Positions 53,224 to 63,250 of a stretch of 64,000 nt of DNA are shown piece by piece. Every line of letters starts with the position of its first letter. The first letter of the stretch is position 1. The stretch spans positions 124,001-188,000 of the forward strand of contig NZ_CP071457.1 of the NCBI RefSeq assembly GCF_017352135.1. The letters run 5' to 3'. This DNA comes from Rhizobium lentis. Its GTDB lineage: Bacteria; Pseudomonadota; Alphaproteobacteria; Rhizobiales; Rhizobiaceae. The translations under genes were made by a program, and so were the position numbers. A model generated the notes under the pieces. It was not told the DNA's origin. It was given only the letters and a program-made list of their open reading frames with translations, and made no database searches.

Positions 53224-53949
53224 ATGGTAGCACCTCAGCATGACGCGCATCTTCTCGTCGTCGACGACGATCCGCGCATTCGCCAGATGTTGACGCGCTA
53301 TTTCGAGGATGAGGGTTACACGGTCTCTTCCGCCGCCGACGGCACCGAGATGCGCCTGCGCCTGCGCCAGCAGAATTTCGACGCCGTCCTGCTTGACCTC
53401 GTTCTTCCCGGCGGCACGGATGGTCTTGATCTTGCCCGTGAAATCCGCGCCCAGTCCGACGTGCCGATCATGATGCTGACGGGTCGCGACGACGTCGTCG
53501 ATCGAATCGTCGGTCTGGAGGTCGGCGCCGACGATTACATCGCCAAGCCCTTCCATCTCAGGGAAGTCCATGCGCGCCTGAAATCTATCCTGCGGCGCCG
53601 GCAATCTCCTGCGAGAATCGCAGAAGCGGCCAGCGAGGAAATCATCGGCTTCGAGGACTGGAAGCTCAACCTCAGTCGCCGCCAGCTACTCGACCCAGAC
53701 GGCACGGAGATCGAACTGACGACCGGTGAATTCGATATGCTGACGACCTTCGTCCGGCATGCCGGACGGGTTCTGACCCGCGACGTCCTGATGGACCTGA
53801 CCCGGGGCCGAAATCTTGAAGCTTTCGACCGGACGATCGATGCCCAGATCGTCCGGCTGCGGCGCAAGATCGAGACGGACCCGAAGAAACCGCAATTCAT
53901 CAAGGCCGTGCGCGGCGTCGGCTACGTCTTTACCGCAAGGCTGGATTGA
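53224..53949 (+). CDS. fxkR: OmpR/PhoB-family response regulator, FxkR-like
   Basis: 241 residues. The receiver domain has the acidic pocket VVDDDPR, phospho-acceptor Asp58 in LLDLVLPGG, and Lys in YIAKPFH. The winged-helix domain ends with DAQIVRLRRKIETDPKKPQFIKAVRGVGYVF. No kinase gene is adjacent, so it is an orphan. In R. etli an OmpR-type regulator (FxkR) links hybrid FixL to fixK; the shared neighbourhood (fixK, hybrid fixL, pseudoazurin, hemN) and the K-box upstream of fixK support that identity. The ATG at 53224 gives the compact start MVAPQHDAHLLVVDDD. Confidence 0.82.
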   Translation: MVAPQHDAHLLVVDDDPRIRQMLTRYFEDEGYTVSSAADGTEMRLRLRQQNFDAVLLDLVLPGGTDGLDLAREIRAQSDVPIMMLTGRDDVVDRIVGLEVGADDYIAKPFHLREVHARLKSILRRRQSPARIAEAASEEIIGFEDWKLNLSRRQLLDPDGTEIELTTGEFDMLTTFVRHAGRVLTRDVLMDLTRGRNLEAFDRTIDAQIVRLRRKIETDPKKPQFIKAVRGVGYVFTARLD

Positions 53950-53995
53950 CGGGTTCTGGAGATGGCAACTCGCCAATTCCGCAGTGACCCAATCA

Positions 53996-54922
53996 TCAGG
54001 AGCGCAGCAAGGCTTTGATCTCGGCGCGAGAAGGCATGGCAGGGGCGGTGCCCGGTCGTGTGACCGCGATCGCGGCGGTAGCGCAGCCGAAACGGACGGC
54101 CTCGACTGGCGCCTGGCCTTCGGAAATCGCCGTCGCGAACCCGCCGAGAAAGGCGTCACCGGCGCCAGTTGTGTCAATGACACTTCCTGCCGCAAATGCG
54201 GGGACGAATTCGCTCTGCCCGGCGATGTGATAGAGCGCGCCGCGGGCGCCAAGCGTGATAACCGCTGCTTTCGCCCCACGATCAATCAGCGTGCGTGCAG
54301 CTGCACGTGCCTGCTCATCGGTTTCGATCGCATGGCCGACCAATTCCGCCGCTTCCACTTCGTTGGGAACGATGAAATCGCACAGGCCATAGATGCTGTC
54401 CGGGATGGCGCTGGCCGGCGCCGGATTGAAGATTGTCGTGGCCCCTGCCCTCTTGGCTATGGACAGACCATGCAAAGCCGCTTCCAGCGGTTGTTCGAGC
54501 TGTGTCATGAAGATCGCTGCGCTTTCGATCGCCGCCCGGTTCGCTTCGACATCTTCAATGCCGATCAGCCCAGCGGCGCCCGGCACCACGATGATGGCGT
54601 TGTCGCCGCTCACTTCGTCGACGAAGATGAAGGCAGCGCCCGTGGAAACGCCTTCCATCTTCATGACATTGGCCTTTACGCCCGCCTCCGCATAGGCGGC
54701 AAGGGCCATCGCGCCGAAGGCATCGTTGCCAACCCGTGAAATGAAAGTCACCTTGCCGCCTGCCTTTGCCGCGGCAATCGCCTGGTTGGAGCCCTTGCCT
54801 CCCGGCCCGAGCGTGAAGCCCGACCCCATCAGCGTCTCGGCAATGTGGGGCAGGCGCTTTGCCTTATATGCGGTGTCGGCGGCAAAGATGCCGAGGATGA
54901 CGATCCCGCTTTTCTCGCTCAT
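53996..54922 (-). CDS. PfkB-family sugar kinase (ribokinase-like)
   Basis: 308 residues. Ribokinase-family signatures are GPGGKGSNQAIAAAKAGG near the N-terminus and DTTGAGDAFLGGF, containing the catalytic Asp, near the C-terminus. It phosphorylates a furanose-type sugar or nucleoside. The ATG at 54922 forms an ATGA overlap with the RbsD/FucU stop and has GGAAGAGG upstream. Last gene of the second ABC sugar operon, so it probably phosphorylates the sugar that system imports. Ribose or a deoxy sugar is possible; specificity cannot be read. Confidence 0.85.
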   Translation of the reverse strand: MSEKSGIVILGIFAADTAYKAKRLPHIAETLMGSGFTLGPGGKGSNQAIAAAKAGGKVTFISRVGNDAFGAMALAAYAEAGVKANVMKMEGVSTGAAFIFVDEVSGDNAIIVVPGAAGLIGIEDVEANRAAIESAAIFMTQLEQPLEAALHGLSIAKRAGATTIFNPAPASAIPDSIYGLCDFIVPNEVEAAELVGHAIETDEQARAAARTLIDRGAKAAVITLGARGALYHIAGQSEFVPAFAAGSVIDTTGAGDAFLGGFATAISEGQAPVEAVRFGCATAAIAVTRPGTAPAMPSRAEIKALLRS

Positions 54923-55380
54923 CTCACGGCCTCTTCCGCTGGAATGACGCCCTTGGTCAACAGGAAGCATCCATAGAACCGCAGTTCCCCGGTTGCGATC
55001 ACGCAATAGGCCTTTTTGGCAATGTCGTAGAACGCCATCCGTTCGACGGGATACATGGGCGACGGCTTGCCTTCGGCGCGGTCAACAATCGCTTGGACTT
55101 CCTGCTGGATCGGCGGAATTTCATCCGGCTTGCCGATCACTTCCATGCGGCCAACCGAGGGCTGGATCGGCGTGTCCAGAGGCAGAACCGAAAGGATCGC
55201 GTCGATCGCCTGCGGCGCGGGGATGTTTTCCATGGTCAGGAGTTTGCCCAGCCGCGTCTGGCGGGCTATAGAATCTGATGGAAAATTCGTGTCGGAGATG
55301 ACGAGATAGTCGCCATGTCCCATATTGCAAAGTGCTTGAAGAATATCGCCGTTGAGTTCGGCCCGAATTCCCTTGAGCAT
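54919..55380 (-). CDS. RbsD/FucU-family sugar mutarotase
   Basis: 153 residues. The start MLKGIRAELNGDILQALCNMGHGDYLVISDTNFPS contains the conserved His of GHGD and the Asp of the family; YDIAKKAYCVIATGE near the end holds the C-terminal catalytic region. RbsD/FucU enzymes speed conversion between anomers of ribose or L-fucose, delivering the anomer used by the kinase. Coupled to the PfkB gene by a 4-bp overlap. Confidence 0.88.
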   Translation of the reverse strand: MLKGIRAELNGDILQALCNMGHGDYLVISDTNFPSDSIARQTRLGKLLTMENIPAPQAIDAILSVLPLDTPIQPSVGRMEVIGKPDEIPPIQQEVQAIVDRAEGKPSPMYPVERMAFYDIAKKAYCVIATGELRFYGCFLLTKGVIPAEEAVR

Positions 55381-55465
55381 TGATCTTCCATCCTTTCTCT
55401 AGCCGGAAAGCCGGCCGTCCTTCAATCTGCATGTCTGGCGACGTCCGCCTCGGAGCGTGGTGCAT

Positions 55466-56515
55466 CTACGAATCGGGCTTTCCGGAAATCGGCTCCGACT
55501 TTCGAGCTGATGCGCCAGGTTGCGGACACGGGCCGCTCGAACCACGCACGATCAGCGATCCGTCTACCATTTCGTCGCCCTTGCCCGGCGGTTCTTCGAG
55601 GAGAAGGCTGACCGCGCGCCGTGCCAGCATATCGGCCGGCTGTCGGATGGTTGTCAGCCGCGGCACGACGAGATTGGCAAGCGAGATGTCGTCGAAACCT
55701 GTGACGGAAAGTTTTCGCGGCACGTCGATCTTGAGGTCGCGGGCGGCCCTCAATGCGCCGATCGCCTGCTGGTCGCTGGCGGCCGCAATCGCCGTCGGCC
55801 GGGCCTGTGGCGGGCGCGAAAGCAGCTCGCGTGCAATTCTCTCGCCGGATTCGTAGTCGAATCTGCCATGGGAGATTTCCAGTTCGACAGGCTCACCGCT
55901 CCTGCCGAAGTCGTGCATGCGGCTGATAAAGGCCTCTTTGCGCATGCGTCCTGCTTCGGTGTCGGTCGGCCCCGCGATATAGGCGATGCGCCGGTGCCCA
56001 AGCCCGTAGAGATGATCGGCAATCAGCGTGGCCGCCTGCGCATGGTTGGTCGATACCAGGGGAAAGGCGCCGAAGCGGCGGTCCAGCGATATGACCGGTA
56101 CCGAGGCCGGCAGATCAAGACCTGAACCGTCGCTTGAAGCCACCACGATGATGCCGCGCACCGATCGGTCGAGAAAAGCCGAAACATGGCTCTGCTCCGC
56201 CTCGCTGTCATTATGCGAGCTTGCCAGCATCAGGCTATGACCGCATTCGAGCGCCGCTCGCTCGATGCTTGCCGCAAGCTGCGCAAAAAAGGGATTGGTG
56301 ATGTCGGGAACGACGAGGCCGATGACATCGGTTCTGCTGGTGCGCAGCGCCCTTGCGGTCACGTTCGGCCGATAACCGAGCGCCGAAATGGCGTCGTTGA
56401 CCCTTTCGCGCAGCATGGTTTTGACCGCGGCTTCGCCCGACAGCACACGCGAAACAGTGCCCACGGATACGCCTGCATATTCGGCAACATCCTTGACAGT
56501 GGGCATCTTCGACAT
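55466..56515 (-). CDS. LacI-family transcriptional regulator of the second sugar operon
   Basis: About 349 residues. The helix-turn-helix is TVKDVAEYAGVSVGTVSRVLSG, followed by a sugar-binding-protein-like sensor domain (TDVIGLVVPDITNPFFAQLA, LSVTGFDDISLANLVVPRLTT). The GGGA eight bases before the ATG at 56515 favours that start; an in-frame ATG at 56524 is possible. It is embedded in the operon between the second permease and RbsD/FucU. It probably binds the two ATGAAACGTTTCAT palindromes at 60.4 kb. Confidence 0.9.
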   Translation of the reverse strand: MSKMPTVKDVAEYAGVSVGTVSRVLSGEAAVKTMLRERVNDAISALGYRPNVTARALRTSRTDVIGLVVPDITNPFFAQLAASIERAALECGHSLMLASSHNDSEAEQSHVSAFLDRSVRGIIVVASSDGSGLDLPASVPVISLDRRFGAFPLVSTNHAQAATLIADHLYGLGHRRIAYIAGPTDTEAGRMRKEAFISRMHDFGRSGEPVELEISHGRFDYESGERIARELLSRPPQARPTAIAAASDQQAIGALRAARDLKIDVPRKLSVTGFDDISLANLVVPRLTTIRQPADMLARRAVSLLLEEPPGKGDEMVDGSLIVRGSSGPCPQPGASARKSEPISGKPDS

Positions 56516-56531
56516 TGTTCCCATCCCGCAG

Positions 56532-57443
56532 CTATTTTACGGCGCCTGCGGTCATGCCGGCGATGATATGCTTTTCCAGCACGACGCCGACGATAACCAG
56601 CGGCAGGATGCCGGCGGTGGAGAGGGCAGCCATCGACCACCAGTTGATGCCCTGACTGCCGGTCTGGCTGGCAATCATGACAGGCAGCGTGTTGGTATTG
56701 GTGGAAGTCAGCAGCGCGGCGAAGAAATATTCGTTCCAGCACAAGATCAGCGCCAAAAGGAAGGCGGCCACCATGCCCGGCAGGACGAGCGGCACGATGA
56801 TGCGGGCAAAGGCGCCCCAGATCGACAGGCCGTCGACCAGCGCCGCCTCCTCGAGCTCGACCGGTATGGTTGCGAACTGATCGCGCATGATCCAGACGAC
56901 GATCGGCAGCACCATCAGCGTATAGACGGCGATCATGCCGGCATAGGTGTCGAGCAGTGCCAGTTCCTTGTAGAGAACCAGGAATGGCAGAGCGAGGACA
57001 ACAGGCGGCATGATGAGCTGCGACAGGAAAAAGAAGGAAATGTCGGAATTGCGCATATGGCCAAATTTATAGGAGAAGCGGCTGAGGCCATAGGCCGCCA
57101 GCGATCCGAGCACAACCGCAAGGGCGGATGCCGTGACGGAGATGATCATGCTGTTCCAGAGCCTGCGCATGAACTCGTCGCGCACCGTCGAGATCTGCGG
57201 GATCGTATCGGGAGAGAGGCCGAGCGAGCGCCAGCCGAGCCAGTTCGGCGCGAAATTGAACCAGGGGATCAGATTGCCGCGCATGACGTCTGCGGCTGTC
57301 TTGAACGAGGTTGAAACTGTCCAGAACAGCGGAAAGAGGCAAACACACGCCCAGATGACGAGCAGGCCGTAGACAGCCAAACGCATCGCCCACCAGCGAA
57401 TGCGTTGGCCGCGCCCATATTTTTCGAAATCGATGCGAACCAT
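56532..57443 (-). CDS. Sugar ABC transporter permease (MalG type)
   Basis: 303 residues with six membrane helices (first: MRLAVYGLLVIWACVCLFPLFW), EAA loop EEAALVDGLSIWGAFARIIVPLV and C-terminus IIAGMTAGAVK typical of MalG-type partners. The ATG at 57443 overlaps the preceding stop (TGATG). A longer in-frame extension to 57743 is not credible, because it lies inside the upstream permease and is His/Arg-rich. Confidence 0.9.
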   Translation of the reverse strand: MVRIDFEKYGRGQRIRWWAMRLAVYGLLVIWACVCLFPLFWTVSTSFKTAADVMRGNLIPWFNFAPNWLGWRSLGLSPDTIPQISTVRDEFMRRLWNSMIISVTASALAVVLGSLAAYGLSRFSYKFGHMRNSDISFFFLSQLIMPPVVLALPFLVLYKELALLDTYAGMIAVYTLMVLPIVVWIMRDQFATIPVELEEAALVDGLSIWGAFARIIVPLVLPGMVAAFLLALILCWNEYFFAALLTSTNTNTLPVMIASQTGSQGINWWSMAALSTAGILPLVIVGVVLEKHIIAGMTAGAVK

Positions 57444-58561
57444 CAGAGCCTTCCTGTCATCCGCTTGACGATGCGGTCGGAGATCTTCATCAGCCCGGTC
57501 ATGCCGATGACGATGATCACCAGATAGATGAGCGCGAGCAGGGTCCCATATCCGACATTCGAGCGGTCGCGATATTCGCGGTAGATGAAACTGGTGACGG
57601 AATCCGTCGCCCCGCCCGGGCCGCCTGATGTCACCGTGATGATGATGTCGGCGAGCTTGAGCTTGAAAATGATGCGGATCATCACCGCCGTGACCGACAC
57701 CGGCAGCATCAGCGGGAAAATCACCTGCCAGAAGCGTTGCCACTTGGTGGCGCCGTCGACTTCGGCCGCCTCCAGCACCTCCCTCGACAAGGCCTGCAGT
57801 CCGGCGAGCAGCATGATCATCATGAAGGGAATGAAGGTCCAGGCGTCCATGATCATGATCCAGAGGCGCGCCGTCAGCGGATCACCGAAAAAGGAGGGGT
57901 TTTCCCAGCCGAGCCAGCGGGCCATGCGCGCGATCGGGCCGAAACGGGTTTCCAGCATCGACTTGCCCACCATCCAGCTCACCGCGACCGGCGACAGCAT
58001 CAAGGGCACGAGGAAAGTAACCCGCCAGAACTTCCGGGCAATGATTTCCTGGTTGAGGAGCAGCGCCAGGCCGAAGGCGATTGCATACTCGACGGCAATC
58101 GCAAGGCAATAAAGGATCATGTTGAGCAAGGCGTTGGCATAGAACGGATCGGCGATCATCCGGCGCACATTGTCGAACCCGTTGAAGCGCCGCCCGGCCG
58201 AAGAGGCAAGGTTCCAGTCGGAGAAGCCGATCCAGAGCGCAAAGAGCAGCGGGAAGACCACCATCGATACGACGAAAAGTGCTGCCGGCAGAACAAAGAG
58301 CGCCTTCTTGCCGGCCTCGCCGTATATGACGACGCGGGTGACGCAAAGAACCGCGGCCCAGATGAAATAGGCGTAGAGAACCGGCCGCCAGTTGGCAAAG
58401 CCCCAATCGGTCCAGCCGAGTTCGTGGACAGCCTGCAACAGAAAGGAGGCCATGAACCATATGGCGCTGAGCCATAGAGCCGCGCGGCCCCAGAGACGGC
58501 GGCTCGCGGAAATGGAGCCGGCTTCGACCGTGTGGAGCAGGTCGCCTTCGACTGTCGACAT
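57443..58561 (-). CDS. Sugar ABC transporter permease (MalF type) with extra N-terminal helices
   Basis: 372 residues, about 70-80 longer than usual. Two additional hydrophobic segments (WGRAALWLSAIWFMASFLL and PVLYAYFIWAAVLCVTRVVIY) precede the normal six-helix core that begins ALFVLPAALFVVSMVVFPLL. The EAA loop is EAAEVDGATKWQRFWQVIFPLM. The start is well defined, because the binding-protein gene ends 72 bp after the transcript passes 58633. Partner of the downstream MalG-type permease. Confidence 0.88.
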   Translation of the reverse strand: MSTVEGDLLHTVEAGSISASRRLWGRAALWLSAIWFMASFLLQAVHELGWTDWGFANWRPVLYAYFIWAAVLCVTRVVIYGEAGKKALFVLPAALFVVSMVVFPLLFALWIGFSDWNLASSAGRRFNGFDNVRRMIADPFYANALLNMILYCLAIAVEYAIAFGLALLLNQEIIARKFWRVTFLVPLMLSPVAVSWMVGKSMLETRFGPIARMARWLGWENPSFFGDPLTARLWIMIMDAWTFIPFMMIMLLAGLQALSREVLEAAEVDGATKWQRFWQVIFPLMLPVSVTAVMIRIIFKLKLADIIITVTSGGPGGATDSVTSFIYREYRDRSNVGYGTLLALIYLVIIVIGMTGLMKISDRIVKRMTGRL

Positions 58562-58632
58562 TGATATTCCTCGCCCAGACAGGATGGGCGCTGGCGGAGC
58601 CTTCCGGTCCGCCAGCGCGTTATGTCAATCGA

Positions 58633-60273
58633 TCAGAGCCCGAGGCTCGCCCGATAGAGTTTCAGCTGGCTATCGCGGCCGATCTGGTCGGTGATCTTTT
58701 CCCAGGCGGCTGCAATCGCATCCGCCGTTTCCTGCGCCGACTTGTATTGTCCGGCAAAACCCTTCGCCAATTCGTCCTCGGCGACGGAGTAGTATTGGAA
58801 GATGCCGGGGATGCGCGGTTCGATCGCGGCGTTCGGGTGGTTGTAGCTGTCGGCGTTCGAACCCAGATAATCCTCGATATAGGCGCGGTCGTAACCCGCC
58901 TTTTCCCATTCGTCATAGTTGAAGTGGGACTGACGGTAGGGCTGGAAGCCGGAGGGATAGGCCGAGGTCCAAAGGGACAAATCCTTGCCGCCGAGATGGG
59001 CGGCAGCAGACCAGGCCGCCTTGCGCTTCTTTTCGTCGCTGGAGACCCGCTTGGTGACGTAGATGCCCCAGCCGATGTAGGCCATGTTGGGCGCCTCGTT
59101 ATACTTGTCTTCCCACTGCCCGGTCTTGCGGTTGTAGACGCGGTTGGAGCCGCGGTTGATGCCGAAGCCGACCACGTCGCCGACGACCGAGGTATCGGAT
59201 GTGCGGGCGCCGGAGCCAACATCGCCCCACCACATCAGCATTGCACCAGTGCCTGCCAGAAACTGCGAGAAGGCCGTGGTGCCGGGGTCCGCATTGATCT
59301 GATCGGCCGGATAAGCCTTGGCTGCGATCAGATCCAGGACGTCCTGGATCGCCTGGACCCAGGCGGGGTTATTAACCAGCGGCTTCATATTTTCGGGGTC
59401 GAACAGCCAGGCCGGATCGCCGGGATATTTGGCATAGGCCGTCGCACGGTTTTCGATGAAATAGAAGCCAAAGCCGCCCCAGCCCTTGAGCGGGTCGAGA
59501 TAGCCGTAGGCCGGCTGGCTGGTCAACGGATCGGTCTTGCCGATCAGCGCCTTGGACGCTGCGTTGACCTCCTGCCAGGTCTTCGGCGGCTCGGCCATGC
59601 CGCTGATCGAGCCTTCGCCGAAGTAATCCTTGCGATAGGCGAAGGTGTGGCAGTCGCCATCGATCGTGACGCGATAGGTCTTGCCGTCCCAGGTGCCGAC
59701 CGGTGGCTTCAGGTAGCTCACCAGGTCGTCGGCTTCGACCTGCTTTGCAGCCCAGTCGGGCATCTCGTCGAGAAGTCCGCGCCCGGCGGTGTCGCCTTCG
59801 AAGGGCGCGCCCATTTCAAGGATATCGAAATCGACCGTGCCGGTTGCGATCGACTGCTGGAGGCGGGCGTTGTAGTCGGCCTGGGCAAGGTCGATCCAGT
59901 TGATCTTGGCGCCGGTATAGGCTTCCCAAGGCTTCAGGAAACCACGGAACAGGAAGTTGTGCAGGTTCTGGTTGTTGAGCCCCATGAAGGTCAGCTCGAC
60001 GCCGGCGAATTCGCCCTGCGTGACATTGGCCTTTGTCGCGCCGAGGCAGAGCTCGCCCACCTTCTGCCAGTCTGCGTCCGTCGGCGAACCCTTGCCGACT
60101 CCCGGAATCTGCAGGATCTGGGCGCGCAGATCATCGGCGGCAAATGCCATGCCGGGAATTCCGCCCATCGCGCCGGACAGGCCGAGCAGAGCCGCAGCGC
60201 TCGCCGTTCCGCGCAAAACATCGCGGCGGCTTGCCTGACGGCGCATCAATGCTTCGTATATCTCGACTTTCAT
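58633..60273 (-). CDS. Sugar ABC transporter substrate-binding protein, large, Tat-exported
   Basis: 546 residues. The N-terminus MRRQASRRDVLRGTASAAAL carries a twin-arginine motif, so folded export through Tat is likely. The protein is much longer than usual CUT1 binding proteins (about 420). Family segments include LRAQILQIPGVGKGSPTD, IATGTVDFDILEMGAP and MLMWWGDVGSGA. The ATG at 60273 is chosen because GGAGGAGGAAGAG lies just before it; the ATG 15 bp upstream is inside that site. The ligand is unknown. The operon partners (RbsD/FucU, PfkB) suggest a pentose or deoxyhexose containing sugar. Confidence 0.87.
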   Translation of the reverse strand: MKVEIYEALMRRQASRRDVLRGTASAAALLGLSGAMGGIPGMAFAADDLRAQILQIPGVGKGSPTDADWQKVGELCLGATKANVTQGEFAGVELTFMGLNNQNLHNFLFRGFLKPWEAYTGAKINWIDLAQADYNARLQQSIATGTVDFDILEMGAPFEGDTAGRGLLDEMPDWAAKQVEADDLVSYLKPPVGTWDGKTYRVTIDGDCHTFAYRKDYFGEGSISGMAEPPKTWQEVNAASKALIGKTDPLTSQPAYGYLDPLKGWGGFGFYFIENRATAYAKYPGDPAWLFDPENMKPLVNNPAWVQAIQDVLDLIAAKAYPADQINADPGTTAFSQFLAGTGAMLMWWGDVGSGARTSDTSVVGDVVGFGINRGSNRVYNRKTGQWEDKYNEAPNMAYIGWGIYVTKRVSSDEKKRKAAWSAAAHLGGKDLSLWTSAYPSGFQPYRQSHFNYDEWEKAGYDRAYIEDYLGSNADSYNHPNAAIEPRIPGIFQYYSVAEDELAKGFAGQYKSAQETADAIAAAWEKITDQIGRDSQLKLYRASLGL

Positions 60274-60380
60274 CTCTTCCTCCTCCACGTTTGGTGCGCT
60301 GCCGCCAGCCAGTGTTTCCGGAAGACTCCGGCCCGAATTTGGGACTGGTCTCGTGCAGAACTATCTGGTAAACAAGAAAA

Positions 60381-60481
60381 TGAAACGTTTCATAATTCTT
60401 GTTTGAAACCGCTCCTCTCGGTCTCGCCATCGAGCATTAGACGGCAAGCGGAAAAAGTCAATAAAAAATGAAACGTTTCAT
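60381..60481. promoter_or_regulatory. Two perfect LacI-type operators in the divergent promoter region
   Basis: ATGAAACGTTTCAT occurs twice, at 60381-60394 and 60468-60481, centre to centre 87 bp. The region between the substrate-binding protein (minus) and the ATPase (plus) is about 340 bp; no gene is seen in it. Two spaced operators suggest DNA looping by the LacI-family regulator of the operon. Confidence 0.8.
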
Positions 60482-60612
60482 GGAGGAGGCTCGACGGGTG
60501 CTTCAGGTCATGGCGCAGCGCGCTTTTGCTGGCCCTGAGTCGCTGTAATCTGTCGGGAGATGCGCGGGCGCCCGGAATTGTCGGGGGCTGCTGGAAAGCG
60601 AGTGGGAGGCAT

Positions 60613-61680
<1,068 letters not shown>

Positions 61681-61771
61681 GCAGCCGCTTCCTGCTGACT
61701 CTCGTGCCGCCGCTGGCAAGCGTGCTGCGACGTTGGCGCACTGGGTCTGAACTTGTTGTCCCCGAAACCGG

Positions 61772-62596
61772 TCAATGCGACAGCAGGATGGGCAGGGTGA
61801 TGCTGGTCAGCACGGCCCGAGTGGCGCCGCCGAGCACGAATTCGCGCAGCCGGGAATGGCCGAAACCGCCCATGACGAGGAGATCGGCCCGCAGTTCGAA
61901 GGCCTTGCTCTGCAGCACCTCGCCGACTGGCGCGCCGCGCGCCCGCACCCTTGTCGCCTCCGCCATCACGCCGCTCCTCAGGAGGTTCTCGACGAGATAG
62001 TCGGCTGTCTCGAATGTTACCGGCTTTTCGTCGATCACGGAAAGCAGGCAGACCTTGGAAGCCTGCTCCAGGAAGACCGACGCATCATGGGCCGCCCGCG
62101 CGGCAGCGCGGCTGCCATCCCAGGCGATGGCGACATGATCGATCCGGCCGCCGAACGGTGCCGGCGGATAGAGGATGAGCGGCCGGCCTGATCCGAACAG
62201 CACCGCCTCGACGATCGGACGGGAGAGGCCTGCCAGTTCCAGAAGCACGAGATCATAGGCGCGCGAGGCTTCCGCCAGCGCAGCGACGACAAATGGCTCC
62301 TCGACCTTGATCTCGCGGGTGTGGAGCTCGACCGAAGCCGCTCTTGCCTCGTCGACTGCTCTTTGGGTCAATGCCGATCCGCGCTTGTGGCTCAGCGCCC
62401 TGGCGTCGCGTGCCATCTTCGCTGCATCGATGATCAGTGAGGACAGCGCATTGGAGACGTCGGGAATGGTAATCTCCACCGCACAGACGGTCAGCGTCGC
62501 CTGCATGTGGCGCGCAAGGGCGACGGCATTGGCGATCATGAATTCCGAAGTCGCATCTGGATAAGTGAGAAGCGGAAGAAAGATATGCCGTTTCAT
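61772..62596 (-). CDS. Universal stress protein (UspA family), tandem-domain type
   Basis: 274 residues. The C-terminal Usp domain has IDHVAIAWDGSRAAARA and the ATP-binding signature GGFGHSRLREFVLGGATRAVL. The N-terminal half (IFLPLLTYPDATSEFMIANAVALARHM) is a diverged second Usp domain without the glycine signature. Such tandem Usp proteins are often low-oxygen induced. It is convergent with the ATPase and divergent from the DksA-like gene, whose intergenic region contains a perfect FNR box. Confidence 0.87.
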   Translation of the reverse strand: MKRHIFLPLLTYPDATSEFMIANAVALARHMQATLTVCAVEITIPDVSNALSSLIIDAAKMARDARALSHKRGSALTQRAVDEARAASVELHTREIKVEEPFVVAALAEASRAYDLVLLELAGLSRPIVEAVLFGSGRPLILYPPAPFGGRIDHVAIAWDGSRAAARAAHDASVFLEQASKVCLLSVIDEKPVTFETADYLVENLLRSGVMAEATRVRARGAPVGEVLQSKAFELRADLLVMGGFGHSRLREFVLGGATRAVLTSITLPILLSH

Positions 62597-62699
62597 GATT
62601 TACCCCGAAGAGAGAATTGTGGCCTGATCTCGCCACTCTAGCACTTGTCCCGGAATTGCGCATTGACATGCCTCAAACCCCGATATCTCCCAACCCTCA

Positions 62700-62713
62700 T
62701 TGATGCCGATCAA
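62700..62713. promoter_or_regulatory. FNR/FixK box between usp and the DksA-like gene
   Basis: TTGATGCCGATCAA, perfect palindrome, 100 bp upstream of the DksA-like start and 104 bp upstream of the divergent usp start. A weaker TTGACATGCCTCAA at 62663-62676 lies closer to usp. Confidence 0.8.
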
Positions 62714-62812
62714 TGCGTCATTCTTCGGTGGCTGTACGGTGATGACCGTTGCTTGAAGCCCGGCCGCCAGCCGGTCGGATGCGCATACAGCGCTGCAGGA
62801 GGGAAACCGTCG

Positions 62813-63151
62813 ATGAAGAACGAAGAGATTGAAAACAAACTGAAAACCATGAAAGCGGACCTGCAGCGCCGGCTGTCGGCGATCGAGGCCGATCTCGGTG
62901 CCGTGCTGGATCCAGACAGCGAGGATCGCATCACCCAGATCGAGAACGATCAGGTGCTAGTGGAAATGCGAAGGGAAGCAGGTGAGCAAATTACGTCAAT
63001 CGATGCGGCCCTCGAACGCCTGAAGCGCGGAAGCTTCGGCCGCTGTGTCAGATGTCTCGCCCCGATCGACCCCAGCCGGTTGGATGCTGTTCCCTACACG
63101 CCCTATTGCGTGACCTGCGCCCGCTTGGTGGACGAGAGGCTTTCCTCGTAA
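62813..63151 (+). CDS. DksA/TraR-family zinc-finger protein
   Basis: 112 residues: an N-terminal coiled-coil (EEIENKLKTMKADLQRRLSAIEADL) and a C-terminal C4 zinc finger (GRCVRCLAPIDPSRLDAVPYTPYCVTCARLVD). The family binds RNA polymerase and modulates promoter output together with ppGpp. The ATG at 62813 has AGGAGGG upstream. A perfect FNR box in the promoter region suggests low-oxygen expression, which would link transcription tuning with the usp genes around it. Confidence 0.88.
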   Translation: MKNEEIENKLKTMKADLQRRLSAIEADLGAVLDPDSEDRITQIENDQVLVEMRREAGEQITSIDAALERLKRGSFGRCVRCLAPIDPSRLDAVPYTPYCVTCARLVDERLSS

Positions 63152-63250
63152 GATTCAAGAACTCCGTCCTAATCCGACATTGCTCTTCACCAATGCACGA
63201 AACGAAGGCCGGCCTATAATGACTCCTCGAACACCCGAAAGGAGCGTCTC

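Noticed and set aside
57444..57743. N-terminal extension of the MalG-type permease
   Set aside because: The extra 100 codons overlap the upstream permease in another frame and are His/Arg-rich; the ATG at 57443 gives a normal family N-terminus.
58561..60471. 636-codon open frame on the plus strand
   Set aside because: Antisense to the substrate-binding protein gene, which has a signal peptide, ribosome site and family match.
62663..62676. TTGACATGCCTCAA as an FNR box for usp
   Set aside because: Two half-site mismatches, while a perfect box lies 37 bp away; kept only as a comment.
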